Source: Chrysomallon squamiferum | Taxonomy: Eukaryota > Mollusca > Gastropoda > Neomphalida > Peltospiridae | DNA: 64,000 nucleotides | NCBI GenBank assembly: GCA_012295275.1 | Contig: CM022671.1 | Span: 15,426,956-15,490,955 of the forward strand | Reading direction: 5' to 3' | Shown here: positions 38,882 to 51,735 of the stretch, piece by piece | How the letters are laid out: each line of letters opens with the position of its first letter | How positions within the stretch are numbered: position 1 is the first letter of the stretch | Translations under genes and position numbers: made by a program | The notes under the pieces: generated by a model | Told to the model about the DNA's origin: nothing | What the model saw: the letters and a program-made list of their open reading frames with translations, nothing else | Databases searched by the model: none

Positions 38882-39854
38882 AAGGAAATGCATGAACAAA
38901 GTATGGATAAGAGTGGTCAAAGATAATCATTAATCAGTAATGGCGGTGTTATAAAAAGCTATATTATGACAGATATTAACGTATGAGATATCGAACATTT
39001 ACTCTTAAATGTTTTAAAAGTATGTTTAATAATTTTAACCTATTCACAACTGGTTCTGTTAACAGTACATTCAGGTTTCCTTGTTTCAACTTGAAATATG
39101 CCTTTGCAGATAATTCTTTTAAGAGTTTTGAATTCTGTTTGTGTTTGACGTCATTGATGTATATATAATGTAATAATGTCATTGTATAACACACACACAC
39201 ACATATATACACATCACACAAACATAAAAATCCAAATTTATTATGATTATGATTATTATTTGTTATCAACAAACTTTGCAATTATAGAATAAGATAGGTA
39301 TATTCAAATAACTTTAAACTCTACTTACAATTTATATTATCAAAAGTTTTCAAAATGATTATTAAAATAGTTGTAAAACTTGATTTAAGAATACATTTTT
39401 CTATTCGATAATATTACATTCGGAAGCTTTAGCTCTTGATAATTATATATATTTTTAAATAAACCGAATATATATATTTGTGTTCATGATACCACATTAA
39501 AAAAATTTTGAAATAATAATAAAAATAATATTAATAATAAAGTGGTCGATCTATAATAAAAGCTTTTATGTATTATACGATGACATTATTACATTAAATA
39601 TACATCAATTACGTCAAAGTATAAACAGAATTCAAAACTCTTAAAAGAATTATTTGCAGAGGCATATTTCAAATGTTACCAGAATCAGCTGTGACTGGAT
39701 TAAAATTATTAAACATGTTTTTAAAACATTAAAGAGTGAATATTCGATATCTTATACGTTAATATCTTTCATATTATAGCTATTTATAGCATGGCCATTA
39801 CTGATCATGATTATCTTTGATCACACTTATACACACTTTGTTTATGCATTTCCT
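38882..39854. repeat. Large inverted repeat, arms about 311 and 286 bp, spacer about 376 bp
   Basis: The left arm (38882-39192) reads as the reverse complement of the right arm (39569-39854) along its whole length. For example, GGAAATGCATGAACAAAG at 38883 matches the complement of 39837-39854. AAACAGAATTCAAAACTC in the right arm matches the left arm inverted. Divergence is modest, and the right arm lacks about 25 bp. A-rich/T-rich tracts flank both outer ends. Transcribed, it would fold into a long hairpin. It could be a foldback transposon or two opposed copies of one short element. Confidence 0.9.
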
Positions 39855-39869
39855 ACTTTTTTTTTCTTT

Positions 39870-41140
39870 TTTTCAAAACTGCTTTGACATATTTTAAGGA
39901 TCAATATATCCAAACCAGTTTCAGATAAATAATTAAAATTATATTTTAAAAAATTTGTTAAATTATGTAGGGTTTAGTACAATTCGTTTTTATAATAAAC
40001 TTCTTTTGTCAAAATTTAATTTTTTTAATTAAAAAAGAAATATGTATATATAAACAGATATACACATTTCTTTTTTATAAATAAATTTCGAGTTTATCAG
40101 ATTATATCTGTTTTATATTAAAATCAAACAAGTAGTGTCAATGTGAAAATAGATTTACTATACAATAAGTAAAGAGATGATGCTGATTATCGGACTGAAA
40201 CAAAGTACTGTCTGAGCGTTTTGTCATCTTGTCAACTCTTCAGCGCCGAAGATGTCTCATTTATTTTGTCTCACTCACCAACAGTGAGACAGATATAAAA
40301 ATAAGTTAGAAAAAAAAAACAACAATTTCGCCAAGTAGCCAGATGTTTTGATGAGTGGAACTGATTACCAGCTAATCTTTCTTGATAACACAATGTGCCC
40401 TGACAGTCTGTCGAGATGTTTCTCTTTTTGAAATCTGAAACTCGTTCAGTGTTTCTACGCAGGATTCTAAACCTACTTAATGATAACAGTTTAAGCGAAT
40501 TTTTATAATTTTTTATAATAATTAGTGCAGAGAACTAGAAATCTTAAATCATAAATTACAGTATTCAAAAATGAAATTTGTATTTAATTAATATCACCAA
40601 TACGTTTATAACTTAATGCTATATTTATTAGTGTAGAGGATTCAGCAAAAGCAGCATTAGTAATAAAATATTGTCCATCTTTTTTTCTTCTTTTTTTCCA
40701 GTTATACATGTATTGATTAGTTCGTCAAATTTGTTTTTGAACATTTAAAAAATAAATAAAAATAAAATCGTTGGTGATTATTGAAGGATTTTGCGATTAA
40801 GACAACTCCGTGTTAATAAAACCCAGTTTACACATTGTGGGATGAAGGTTTAATTCAACTATCTTGATTGATTGCAAATAAATCTGTTTTCTTCGTGTAC
40901 TGGAAATAACTTGAGACCTAATCCGTCAGCTTGCAGATTAATACAGACTAGAGTTTCATTCAGTACGCTGAAGACATTTTTTCTTTCTTTCTTTAATTTT
41001 TCTTTCGTTCTTTTCTATATGTATTTTTTTATTTATTTATTTTTTTATTCTATTCTAATTTTTATTTATTTGTGTAGATATTAATGGTGGTGAGTAAAAT
41101 GATTAAGAATAATAATTAAGAGTTTTATAAATCTTTCTTG
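39870..41140. other. Intergenic region, no supported gene
   Basis: AT-rich; open frames such as 40872-41084 are Phe/Leu-rich low complexity. Nothing recognised. Confidence 0.6.
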
Positions 41141-41189
41141 TAAATTAATCTATATTAGGTTATTATAGCTAACAACATGAACATTCTGA

Positions 41190-41830
41190 AGGAGAATATT
41201 TAAAAAATAAATTTTATGATGATAAATTTTCCAGATCACTGCTTTGTAACGAATGTCATAAACTGCTATGATAAACTTTCTGAACGTACATTTTAAAGAC
41301 ATTAATTTTCGATAAATACAGATTACTGCTCTATAGCGAAAAGTGTAGCTACTAACAGAATCTTTTTGAATTAGCATATTCTGAAAATAAATTTAAATAT
41401 TAGTTTGCAACCTACACTTTGCCATGTAATAAAAATCATAACTACTAACATAAACTTTCTGAAGCAGCATATTATGAAGATAAATTTTATGGATATTAAT
41501 TTTCGCGAAAATCACATCACTATATAACGAAAATAAACTTTTGGAAGCAGCAGTTTCTGAAAATACACTTAATAATAGTACATTTTTAGACCACTACCAG
41601 GTAAGAAAATCAAAAATCTTTCTGAAACATAAATTCTGAAAATAAATTTTAAAAATGTTAAATTTTTCAGATCATTGCTACGTAACGAAAATCATGGGCT
41701 ATATGTAGAAACTGTTTGAAACAGCTATTTCTGATATTTTTAATTTTTATTTTTTTTACATCGTTTCTCTGTAATGAAAATCATAGCTACTGATATAAAT
41801 AATTTTGATACATGAACTTCTGAAGACGGA
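41190..41830. repeat. Ancient diverged tandem array, period about 80-100 bp
   Basis: About seven related units start near 41232, 41319, 41415, 41510, 41593, 41671 and 41759. Each has a core like CANATCACTGCTNTGTAACGAAAATCATA, then AACTTTCTGAANCAGCATATTCTGAAAATAAATTT, then a TTAATTTTTC tail. Similarity is visible but low, so the array is old. No coding potential. Confidence 0.7.
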
Positions 41831-42269
41831 GTTTGTGATGTTAATCTACACAAACTACAGAACACTGTTACGAAAATGTTTGTTCACTTGACATTTCACC
41901 GTCGCTTTTGTTATAACGTCATTACTTGCATCACTCAGACCTGTCCGTTATTGAATTACGCTGTCTTCAACATACATTCATTACTTAAGTAACCTGCGTA
42001 GAACAGACGCTTAAGTGGCACAGACCTAGTAACGTTATAAATAAGATTATTTCGATAGTTATTAATTTTATTATATGTCAATAATAATTAATATGTTTAT
42101 AAAATTATTAAGAAATCTAATATAACACACACATATACACACACACACAAAAAACAAACAAATCACTGAATTAAAAATAATAATAACAGTAACAACAAAA
42201 CAATAATAATAATAACAATAGAAGTATTAATATTAATATTAATAATAGTAGTACAAGTAACAGTAGTAG

Positions 42270-42300
<31 letters not shown>

Positions 42301-43766
42301 AAAAAAACAAGATTCATTTTATTGCGATCATCGTTATTGCACTTTTTGCAATTAAGCAAACCAGAAGTCATCCAAGAGAAATTTGGTTAGAGGCAAAGAA
42401 AATATTTTCGCGTTAAAATTTAGTTTTATTTGTTTATTTACAATCGTTGAGGAAAAAAAAAAAAAAAACAACTCAATTAATGGTTTGGAATATTTTATGC
42501 GGCAGTTATAATAACTAAGGTGCTAGAATTCGAGACACTCCCCCCTGTCTCATTGATGTGTCAAATTATATTTTTCAACAGATTAAAAATTTTTTTTTGT
42601 TTCTGTGGACTCAGTGGGTCTGCTGTTTTCTTAGACATACAACAGAACAGATCATTTGCATGTAGTAAAGCTGAAACAATGCAGTTACACCTGTTATCTA
42701 CTAGACTATTAAAATGTCGGAAAGCATTATACAGATACTCTAACATAATTATTCGATCGTAATTGCTATACTTTAGATATAATATTTAAAAACTGTTAAA
42801 GTTATGAAATAAATATACATAATTACGGTAATCAACCTTAAAATGATGGTCAAATAACTGTACTTGAGGTTTTGACTATTTGCAATGACTCTCAATGTAG
42901 TAAATAAGTATTAATATGTTTTCAAACTCCATTCCTAACAAGATGTCTGACGTCATGGAATCTGTGATACGAAATGTTTCACAAACAGCGTTTGACCCTC
43001 GAAATCGGTTCCATAATAAATGTGTCTGTTGACAGTTACTGATTAAAATGTATTAAAACAGTTCTAAATATGATACAGAAGTGTTTTCTTGCTCTCTTCT
43101 TATTATTATACACCTAAGTTATACGGTAACAACAATTTATAATATGATATGAAAGTTTTGACAAACCCATATCATTTCAATATCTTTGCGCGTAAAAGCT
43201 ATATATATATATATATATATATATTTATGTATGTATTTTTTAGAACTAGTTTTACTCAAATTTTTCTTGTTATCAGTGACTGTTTTAGAAAATATTTGGC
43301 TTTATTTTTATCTATTGATTTATCTTTGATTACTAATTAGGCTGAAAACATTCCTTTTTCTTAGCTTTTTATTTTTTTTTATTTTTTATTTTTTGCCTTT
43401 GATCTGCCGTCTCGAATAATATCAAAGACATTAATACAGGAAAAAACTATACATTATTTCCAGAAATGTTTTCTTTGAATGCTGGGATCAAATGAAGAAA
43501 ACAATTAGTACTACGACTGTTAATACGAGATTGATACTATTTTGATGTGTAATTTAAAAATGAAAACTATTTTAAGTTATCGGATACCAAAATTTTGGAA
43601 TATTACTTAGCCTAGGTTTTTACAAAGAAAAATTTATCAACTGTGTAACTGCAGTTTATTACTAAACTATTCTAATGGAAACTAGAAAACTGCTTGCTAC
43701 ATGAACAGGTGATTATTCAAGTTTTCACAATGACCTTCTGTTATATAGTAACAACAACAGTAGCGA

Positions 43767-43808
<42 letters not shown>

Positions 43809-44240
43809 AGATATATATATATATATATATAAAAAAAAATTAAAAATATATTAAACAGCAGTATCAGCAGACTAGTCGGTACTGGTACGTGAAATGTGGT
43901 TGTGCAAATGGCAGTGCGACTCTCAGCATCAAACACCTCATTTCTTATTCTGTTTCATTCCCATCAGGCTATATTCATTACAATAGCGTTAGCAGTGTCC
44001 ACGGCTAAGCATTAACTTTCATCTACAACTGTGTGCTTTATTGTTCAATCCCAAAATACAAAATTTATAATTTTTCGCTGATCGTACCTTTATATTCTGT
44101 GATATGTAAGGATTATGCCAAAACAAACCCTCCCCCCCTCAAAAAAAAAAAAAACCCAGGCAAGTTGGTGTTGTTTTTAGACTTGTTATTCATTTAGAAT
44201 AAATAAAAACTGTATTTACAGTATTTATATATATATAAAA
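41831..44240. other. Intergenic region, low complexity
   Basis: Contains (CA)n at 42126-42149, (AAAT)n at about 42269-42300, (TA)n at 43199-43223, and a roughly 39-bp A-tract at 43768-43806 followed by (TA)n. Open frames at 42520-42762 (both strands) have no motif. A somewhat GC-richer patch at 43860-44060 is unexplained. Confidence 0.6.
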
Positions 44241-44703
44241 CTGTGGTACCTTCACTTGCTTTGAGTTGCGAGCCAAAATTCGAGTTACGAGCGAGTTTCA
44301 AATACGCCGCCGTTAATTGGCGCAGTGAACAACACAACATCCGCCCAGAATCCCGCGTCTCACTTTGCACCCGGCGGAAGCATCGCTGTTGTGTTGTTCT
44401 CGCGTTTTCTGCAGTATTTTGCCAAATTCTTTTTTTTTTTCTGACCATGGATCCTAAGAAAGTGAGTGCAAAGGACAGTGTTGAGAAGAAGAAGCAGATG
44501 ATGTCCATTGAACTGAAGATTGAAATCTTAGGAAAACATCAGAGATGTATGCATGTAGTCGACTCGGCTAGGTAGTACATGCATAGTACTTCTACGATAT
44601 GTACCATACTGAAGCAGGAGTCGATGCAAGCTGTAATTCCAGCCAAAGGCGTTAGGATAATTTGTCGGATCTCCAATATAAATACAATTTATTTCTTTAC
44701 AAT

Positions 44704-44739
<36 letters not shown>

Positions 44740-44908
44740 CAATATTTGTCATTTATAAATATATTTTTCTTATTTAAAAACATGTAACAAAAACAAAAAT
44801 ATGGTATTTGTATTAATTTCAGTTGTGAAAATTGATTTGATATACGAGCAAATTGAGATACGATCTCGGTCACGGAACGAATTAAACTCGTAAGTCAAGG
44901 TACCACTG
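44241..44908 (+). mobile_element. Deleted Tigger/pogo-type DNA transposon
   Basis: The ends are imperfect inverted repeats: CTGTGGTACCTTCACTTGC on the left, and CAGTGGTACCTTGACTTACGAG as the reverse complement of the right end (TACGAG-rich, as in Tigger elements). Inside, the transposase start at 44446 (MDPKKVSAKD) runs into a CENP-B-like helix-turn-helix (MMSIELKIEILGKHQR). A stop codon at 44572-44574 interrupts it, after which the same frame continues STSTICTILKQES up to about 44680. The DDE domain is gone, replaced by a T-tract. A non-autonomous, dead copy. Confidence 0.85.
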
Positions 44909-45480
44909 TGTGTGGATATATATATAAATTTGGCAAAATATATATTAGAGGCAATTTCCTCTCTTCTGTTTATTGCAGATGAGAGTACATACCGTATAAA
45001 CATTTAAAAATATAGTAATTTTTAGGTGACATTAAAGCAATACCTAACGGTGTTGACACAAACCCACTATACAGTATGGAATATCGTGAAGTAGCTGTTT
45101 CTTGTCCTAAGAACCTAACTTGGTCGTTAAGAGAGAAGAGTCTGCATTATTTATTCATTATTAAAAAATGGAATGAAAAACAAAAAGTCAAGTGAATATA
45201 TATATATATATATTAGTGTTCTTTTTCTATTCCATTAGTATTATTATTATTATTTTTATAATATTAGAAATCGAATTTTAAATGAAAGCGAATACAAAAT
45301 AATCTCCAGTTGTATTCGGCAGCTACGCTGAGTCAAAATTATTTAAAAATTAATACTGTTTCCGCATTCTTTTTATGGAATCTAACTCACTTAATCATTT
45401 TCGCTGAGTTTCAAAGTCAAGAATACTGTGCTGGGCCTGCAATAAATCGAAGATTAAGATCGAAAGCGATGATTTGAGAT
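44909..45480. other. Intergenic region, no supported gene
   Basis: AT-rich with a (TA)n run near 45197-45213. Nothing recognised. Confidence 0.5.
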
Positions 45481-45483
45481 ACA

Positions 45484-45565
45484 ACTAGTTTGTCGATAGT
45501 GTTCGTGGCTGAGTGACAAGCCTGGGGTTAATTAGCCTAAATGAACTGGTACAATCCAATCAGCA
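45484..45565 (+). mobile_element. Possible tRNA-like SINE relic
   Basis: GTGGCTGAGTGACAAGCC resembles an A-box region, and GGTACAATCC about 35 nt later resembles a B box. No cloverleaf closes, so at best it is a decayed SINE head. A (GA)n array follows about 200 bp downstream. Confidence 0.25.
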
Positions 45566-45763
45566 GAAGGAAGCATGTGTATTTGTTCTGAAGTCAGATC
45601 TCATTTATTTGACGTGTTCGTTATCTAATGAAACATATATCTCTGCTAACAGGAGTCAAGGGAGTATTTTCACTTTAATAGTGACAACTGACGATGAAGA
45701 TATTACAACAAAAAAAAAGAAAGAATGAAAAACAAAACACAAACAATAATACACTGCATGAAA

Positions 45764-45767
<4 letters not shown>

Positions 45768-45853
<86 letters not shown>
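45768..45853. repeat. (GA)n microsatellite
   Basis: About 43 uninterrupted GA units. Arg/Glu reading frames over it are artefacts. Confidence 0.95.
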
Positions 45854-45858
<5 letters not shown>

Positions 45859-48708
45859 AATTTCTTATTTTCATTTCCCTAAATTATTTTATCTGAAAAT
45901 TGCAAAATGAGTGGAAATACATTAACTTTATACAATTACATTAACTAATAAACACTTGGAAATGCATTATACTTAACAACACATTAAAGTATCAGCTCCT
46001 TTATTACAGGAATTTGTCAAACACATTCTCTGGAGAGATAAACAAATACCTTTCTCTGACGCTGTCTTATTAATATTAAATGCGTTTCGCCATATTTTAT
46101 TTTCACTGAATAGTTAGAATCAGCTAAACCATCTCTAGTTCCCAAGAGTACAGATATCTCCGATGACACTGTGACAGAATAAATCAATAATTCAATGACA
46201 TATATAATTAGCTGATCTGATGGACCTACAGAAAACCGTCAGATATGGAATTAGGTTCTGACAGATTATCGTCACTTGGCTGGTCATACCACAGCTGTTG
46301 TATATTCTCTCCCTAAATTCAGTGTAATAACTTACATGTACACGATTTCATTAAATTTTCACTATGACGGAAGCAGATATCTTTTCAGTACTTTTACTGC
46401 ACAGTATTTCACGCTTCTAAACACAAATTGCAAAGCTGTTTTTTTTTGCTTCCTTTAATTCTTTTCAAAACTGTATTACTTACCAGTAAGATTAACAAAA
46501 TTCATTCAAACATTGTATAACCGCCCCAGGTTTTTAATAACAGTGTTTGACTATATTTGATACTGTTGTCAATAAATAATTTTACAGGACTTAGCAAGAA
46601 ATTTGTTGTTTTAGCAATTTGCGTAAATCTACCACACCTTCGAGAGATAATTACACGTTCATGTTTCTGTGAGAGAACCACAGGATTTTAGCCTCAAACG
46701 AAACGATTTTGTGTCATAAACTCTGTACACGCCTTCTAGTAAGAAGAATTTTAAAAATATATATATTATTTTTGAAATGTTACTGTCGATAAGCCTTGTT
46801 TGGGCACCATCTTTTGAAACTTAATTCCAGTCATTCCTCTCGAAATAAAATTAATGTAATTCTAGTAGCTTTATTTTCAGCTGTTATTATTAGTATTAGT
46901 ATTAGTATTAGTGTAGTAATACTAGTAGCAGTAGTAGTATATATTAATACTTTTTTTTAATTTATTATTTATTTTTTATTTTTATTCTTTCTTCTTTTTA
47001 TTTTGTTTATTTGTTTCTTTTTTTTTTAATAATATTTTTATAGTGGATCAAATTAGCAAAGACCCCTGATTCGAGTGTTCTTCAAGAATGAATTCTGTGA
47101 CAAAACACAGAGAAGGAAACATTGGTGATGCCATACACATGCTTGTAATTCCTTCTTACAGCAGTCACTCACGACCCTGCTCATCACAGAACACAGTGAT
47201 AGAAAGGGCATTGGGAACATACTGTAGGCTTCACTGATAGGTGAATTAGAATATCATTTATTGTACTTTCTATTTACTTAATGAGTTTAGCTTTATTTTA
47301 GTAATTATTATTAGTGTGGTGTTTTCGGTGTCACTTCTGCTATGGAGAGTGGGCGAAGCTCTTTCTCTCTCATCATCCCACGTATAAAACATCACGTTTA
47401 AGTATTTAAAAAATAATTATTTAATATTATTAATAACCTTCATCTACTTCACCACAAACTTCAGCTTTTTATCAAATCAGCTTTCTTTTCAGTAACATTT
47501 ATTTTAACCGTATACTCCATTATATAGAAATAATTTCTATTAGGATGTGCCCCTGACATATCTGAATACAACTCAAACCACGGTGTATGGTTGGTTATTC
47601 ACTCATCCTATTAAAAATGTCACTTCATTTCGTTTCCGTGGCTAGTTTTCATTTAAAACACTTAAAACAATCTGAATGGGTTTGAGGAAAACGATCGCAA
47701 TACATTCGGCCCCATCATAGTTAATGAATTCAATTAGTGGTCGTAACATTGGTGGTAGTTGTGATGGTGGTTGTGGTGGCTGTGGCTATTACAGCGTTGT
47801 CCTCATTCGATGCTGACAACGGCTTTACGATTTATTATTCAGTAGTAAAAGAAAACTGTAATTATGTTGAGGATGACATTCGTTCAGATATAACATTTCG
47901 CTGCTCGGTGTGATTGTATTACTGCTATTATCTATGATGCATTGTTTCTGTGATGTCAATGCTAGGTGAAAACGCTGTTGTTTTCGCAGTTTCAGTACGA
48001 TTCTTTTATTTTAGTTGAGTATGCCGAATACAGAATTAGGAACTGACTGGTGAAAAAAAAAAAAACCCATGTAATTAGGTACTGAAGCATGCAGTAATAA
48101 CGCGTTCTGCATGTCAACGGATGAAAATAATTACACGCATGCATTCTAGAATTAATGGATTGTGAGAAACACGTTCTTTGCTTTCGTATTTTGTACCGAA
48201 AAACCGCGATTTACGGACCTCAAGCGAACAAAAATTTGGCTAATTTCTCGAGGCACCAAGGAAGTGCTTGAAGTGCCCTGTTACGAAGTATGCTATCCGT
48301 AATTCACATGTTTCTGTATAATAAATCAGAAGGGGTGGATGAATCACACACATGTATACACTAAGTATGTTAGTTCGGAAAGGCCAATGACTGAATTAAT
48401 ATAGATGAATTTAATTTTTTTTATATTTATGCCATTTGATGTCAAATAGTTATCGTTTAATGTCTACAATAAGCGTTTCAGTATTATATTATTATTATTA
48501 TTATTATTATTATTTTTTTTTTTTTTGTATCTTTCTAACGGCAACCAAATGACTTCCGGTTCGTCTGCTAGTGGTGTACGTCATTTTTCGTTGATGTAAT
48601 ATAATTTGTGAGAAGTCTTCTGTTTTATTAAATTTTTCATTCTTGTTTATTTATTTAAGAAGACTTATCACTAGCTGAAATAGTAGAATTAATTATACAG
48701 GCCTACAA

Positions 48709-48750
<42 letters not shown>

Positions 48751-48970
48751 TTTAAATACCTCTATAATTTAGAATCACTGATATTGCTATATCTGTTTAA
48801 TTGAGAGTCGTCTGTAAAACAATTATGTGTAACATTTTAATCAAACACTAACATCACTATTCCCTCGAGCAATGCATTTCTATGAGTTTTTTCCCCATTC
48901 TAACCAAAGATCCTTGACTTTCAGTGCATGCAAACTGAAGATAATAGATTAATGTTCTCTTAATCGGTAA
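45854..48970. other. Intergenic region, no firm gene
   Basis: Less repetitive than its surroundings. It includes GC-richer patches at 47040-47240 and 47690-48320. A 49-codon open frame at 47764-47913 (+) starts with a hydrophobic MVVVVAVAITALSS, like a signal peptide, but stands alone without splice or family support. ATT/TTA microsatellites lie at 48487-48513 and 48710-48750. Confidence 0.45.
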
Positions 48971-48973
48971 GAA

Positions 48974-49025
48974 TATTCCAGAGCAGTGGTTCTCAGTTTT
49001 TCTCCTGTTTCGGTCGCGGGTTGAA
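48974..49025 (+). mobile_element. Possible hAT transposon left end
   Basis: CAGTGGTTCTCAGTTTTTCTC resembles the terminal inverted repeat common to hAT-type elements (CAGTGGTTCTCAA). No matching inverted right end is visible nearby, so it is a fragment at most. Confidence 0.35.
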
Positions 49026-49204
49026 CCAGTTTATTAAATTTGTTCGATCGTTTAAAGATGTCAGCCATTAAACAATTATTAGTAAATTGTAATGCATTGT
49101 ATGCCATGGTTACAATGATTAAGTTGAAAAGCTGGAGAGAAATTCTATTAATCGTAAAAAAAAAAAAAAAAAAAAAAAGGAAGAAAAGAAAACAAATAAT
49201 AAAA

Positions 49205-49206
49205 AA

Positions 49207-49241
<35 letters not shown>

Positions 49242-49268
49242 TAATAATAATAATAATAATAATAAAAA
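49205..49268. repeat. (AAT)n microsatellite next to an A-tract
   Basis: An A-tract at about 49157-49178 is followed by interrupted AAT units to 49268. The Lys/Ile-rich frame over it is an artefact. Confidence 0.85.
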
Positions 49269-50133
49269 AATTAGATTCTCTTTGTCAAGAATGTCAACGT
49301 AGAGAATTCCCGAAATGCTGCTTTAGATTTTTTAATTTTTCAATTTTTGGTTTGTTTGTGAAATAGATGATATAGAGTTCAGTTTTCATTTCAAAGAACT
49401 TCAGTAACAGCATTTACAACTTGAAAATCATAATACATGAAAAAAGAATATTTACTCACAGCTAACTGTCCAGATAACTATCATACAGTACTTTTGTTTT
49501 GTTTTGAACGAAACATACCATCCTCGTGCAAAAACTAATTGTTTTCATTTCTCTAGTAAATATCAAACTACACTTGAAGTCCTTGAACGCAGCACGTCAA
49601 ATATGACTGCGACTTGCCAATGCATGGAAGAAGCAGATCTTGTTGATTCTACAGTGCCAACGGACATATTGTATCAGTCACATTTTGTAATTAGGCACTG
49701 TAATATGTACCTTGAAGCAGTCTGTCCATGTTATATGTGGCCCACTTTCACTTTCCATCCATGAAACCTTGCAAAACGAGGCCCCAGGGAGCAGGTTCGC
49801 TTTTCTTCTGATCAAATGACTTTGTAATATCAGTCTCGTATGTCGCAGTGGGAGGAGGGTTCTTCTCCCTGGGTGGCTGTCACAGGCCACCTCACCCATG
49901 TTATTACTATAAACAAACAATAAAATGCGAAACAAAGCAAATTATATTCTGTAATAAAGGACATCCCTTATGAAGTTATGCTGCACGCTAATATTAATAT
50001 TATAAATATATGAATATAACTGTTAAAATTAAAAATAAAGAAGTGAAAGTAAATTATAATGTTTCGACATAATAATAATAATGCTGATGATGATACTAAT
50101 AAGAATAATAAATATAATAATATATAATACATA
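49269..50133. other. Region with an unexplained GC-richer block
   Basis: 49500-49900 is markedly less AT-rich and open on both strands (49504-49764 plus, 49935-49678 minus), but neither product has a recognisable domain. It may be a diverged repeat or part of an old insertion. No splice-compatible neighbours were found. Confidence 0.4.
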
Positions 50134-50239
50134 TACAGGGTGATCCAAAAGTAGGTGGACAGTAAATGATAATATTTATTTTGAGATTATATATAGAATT
50201 ATATTTACTCGAAAAAAAAAAAAAAAAAAAAATTAATAA

Positions 50240-50291
<52 letters not shown>

Positions 50292-50436
50292 CTAAAAAGA
50301 AAACAGATTAAATTTAAATAATTGTTGTTATAAAGTTTTGAATAATATAGCACAAGTACCATAGTTATAATGAACACCATTGTAATAATATAACCCTTAC
50401 CCACATACTGTCCACCTACTTTTGGACCACCCTGTA
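50134..50436. mobile_element. 303-bp MITE with 31-bp terminal inverted repeats (mariner/Tc1-like)
   Basis: The left end (50134-50164) and right end (50406-50436) are inverted copies, TACAGGGTGRTCCAAAAGTAGG..., with one mismatch in 31 bp. Both begin with TA, the usual target of mariner/Tc1 elements. The interior holds an A-tract and a (TAA)n microsatellite but no transposase, so it depends on an autonomous relative. High end identity suggests recent activity. Confidence 0.9.
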
Positions 50437-51735
50437 TATATACACATATATATATATACATGTATAGAAGGATAGTTTCCTTTCAGGATCTATCAAACAA
50501 AAAAATGTCTAGAACGAGCCAAGTAACTTTATAATAGATCTGTAAATGCTTCTTCAAAAACTTAGTATTTCGATCTTCAACATACATGCAAACAGCTCCA
50601 CACAATACACAGGTACAAAACACCGTTCACGCAAAGACAATCTGGAATACGACAATAAATAAAAGAATGTGCATTCCAATTGTTTATTTAAAATTTTAAT
50701 TGTAATGTTAAACAAACTAACTCATTTTATGAGGCAAGTATCTGAGTAAAAATGTCTACTCGGGTTCTCAACGAAACGATGTCTGCAGCAGACTGATTAA
50801 TTAGCAAGCAAACCCTTCCAACTCGTCATCTCTCACTCTAAGCATTAAATACACTGGTGCCCAGAAAGTCCTTCACGTTACGTGTTTATTCACGTTGTTT
50901 TTATTTCAGCCAGTGTTATCAGTGTAATGGTAGCCATGCAGACGCCTAGTTACTTTGAGTCATATTCCTCTTGAATGAATCCAGAGTATGTGCTTCTAAT
51001 ATGCATCTTACGCAATTTTGAACAACAACAAAAAAAAAAAAAAAAAAAAAAAAAAGAAATAATAAAATAAAATAAAATAAAATAAAAAAATACAGAAATA
51101 AAATAAAAATAAAAATAAAAAGATAAACAAATAAATTTTAAAAATTAAAAATAAAAGAAATCAATAAAAAAATACTAAATAATTAAAGAAAAATTAATAA
51201 TAATAAAAAATATTAAAATAAATTATAAAATATAAAATAAATGATAATAATAATAATAAAATAAAATAAAATAAAACCATCATTAAAATAAAATAAAACA
51301 TAAAATGAAATAAAACTAAAATTATAAATAAAAACAAATATGTATTCAAAACAATCCGGTTTTAAGATGCACTTTTCTGCGAGATTTCATAATGTTTGCA
51401 ACGTCTTACAGAAAATTAAAGAAAAATTCAATTTACTACGAACTGGATATCTGCAACATATTCCTTATATGGAACATTTTAACATATTGATTAATTTAAG
51501 TAGTTACTGCTGAGTTTTTGTTTCCTTCCTGTAAAACGCATTCTGTTAGCAGACAGATGTCATATTTAGAATGAAGTCATTCGCGTTCGAGTTCTAACGT
51601 TAACACTGCCTTTAGAAAAGAATATAGTGAACATGAAGCCGTTATATGCTACAGTGAATTTCTGGATCAGCGTCACGCACGACTAGTCAAACACTTTCCA
51701 CAGGGTTTCATACGCCTGCTTAATGCTGTGTTGCT
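50437..51735. other. Intergenic region with AAAAT-rich block
   Basis: 50437-51030 is unremarkable. 51030-51330 is A-rich with TAAAA/AATA units. 51540-51735 leads into the minisatellite and codes for the unique C-terminus of the minus-strand frame there. Confidence 0.6.

Noticed and set aside
49504-49935. Overlapping 85-86 codon frames on both strands
   Set aside because: No motif recognised on either strand; more likely a repeat relic. Noted as an unexplained GC-richer block.
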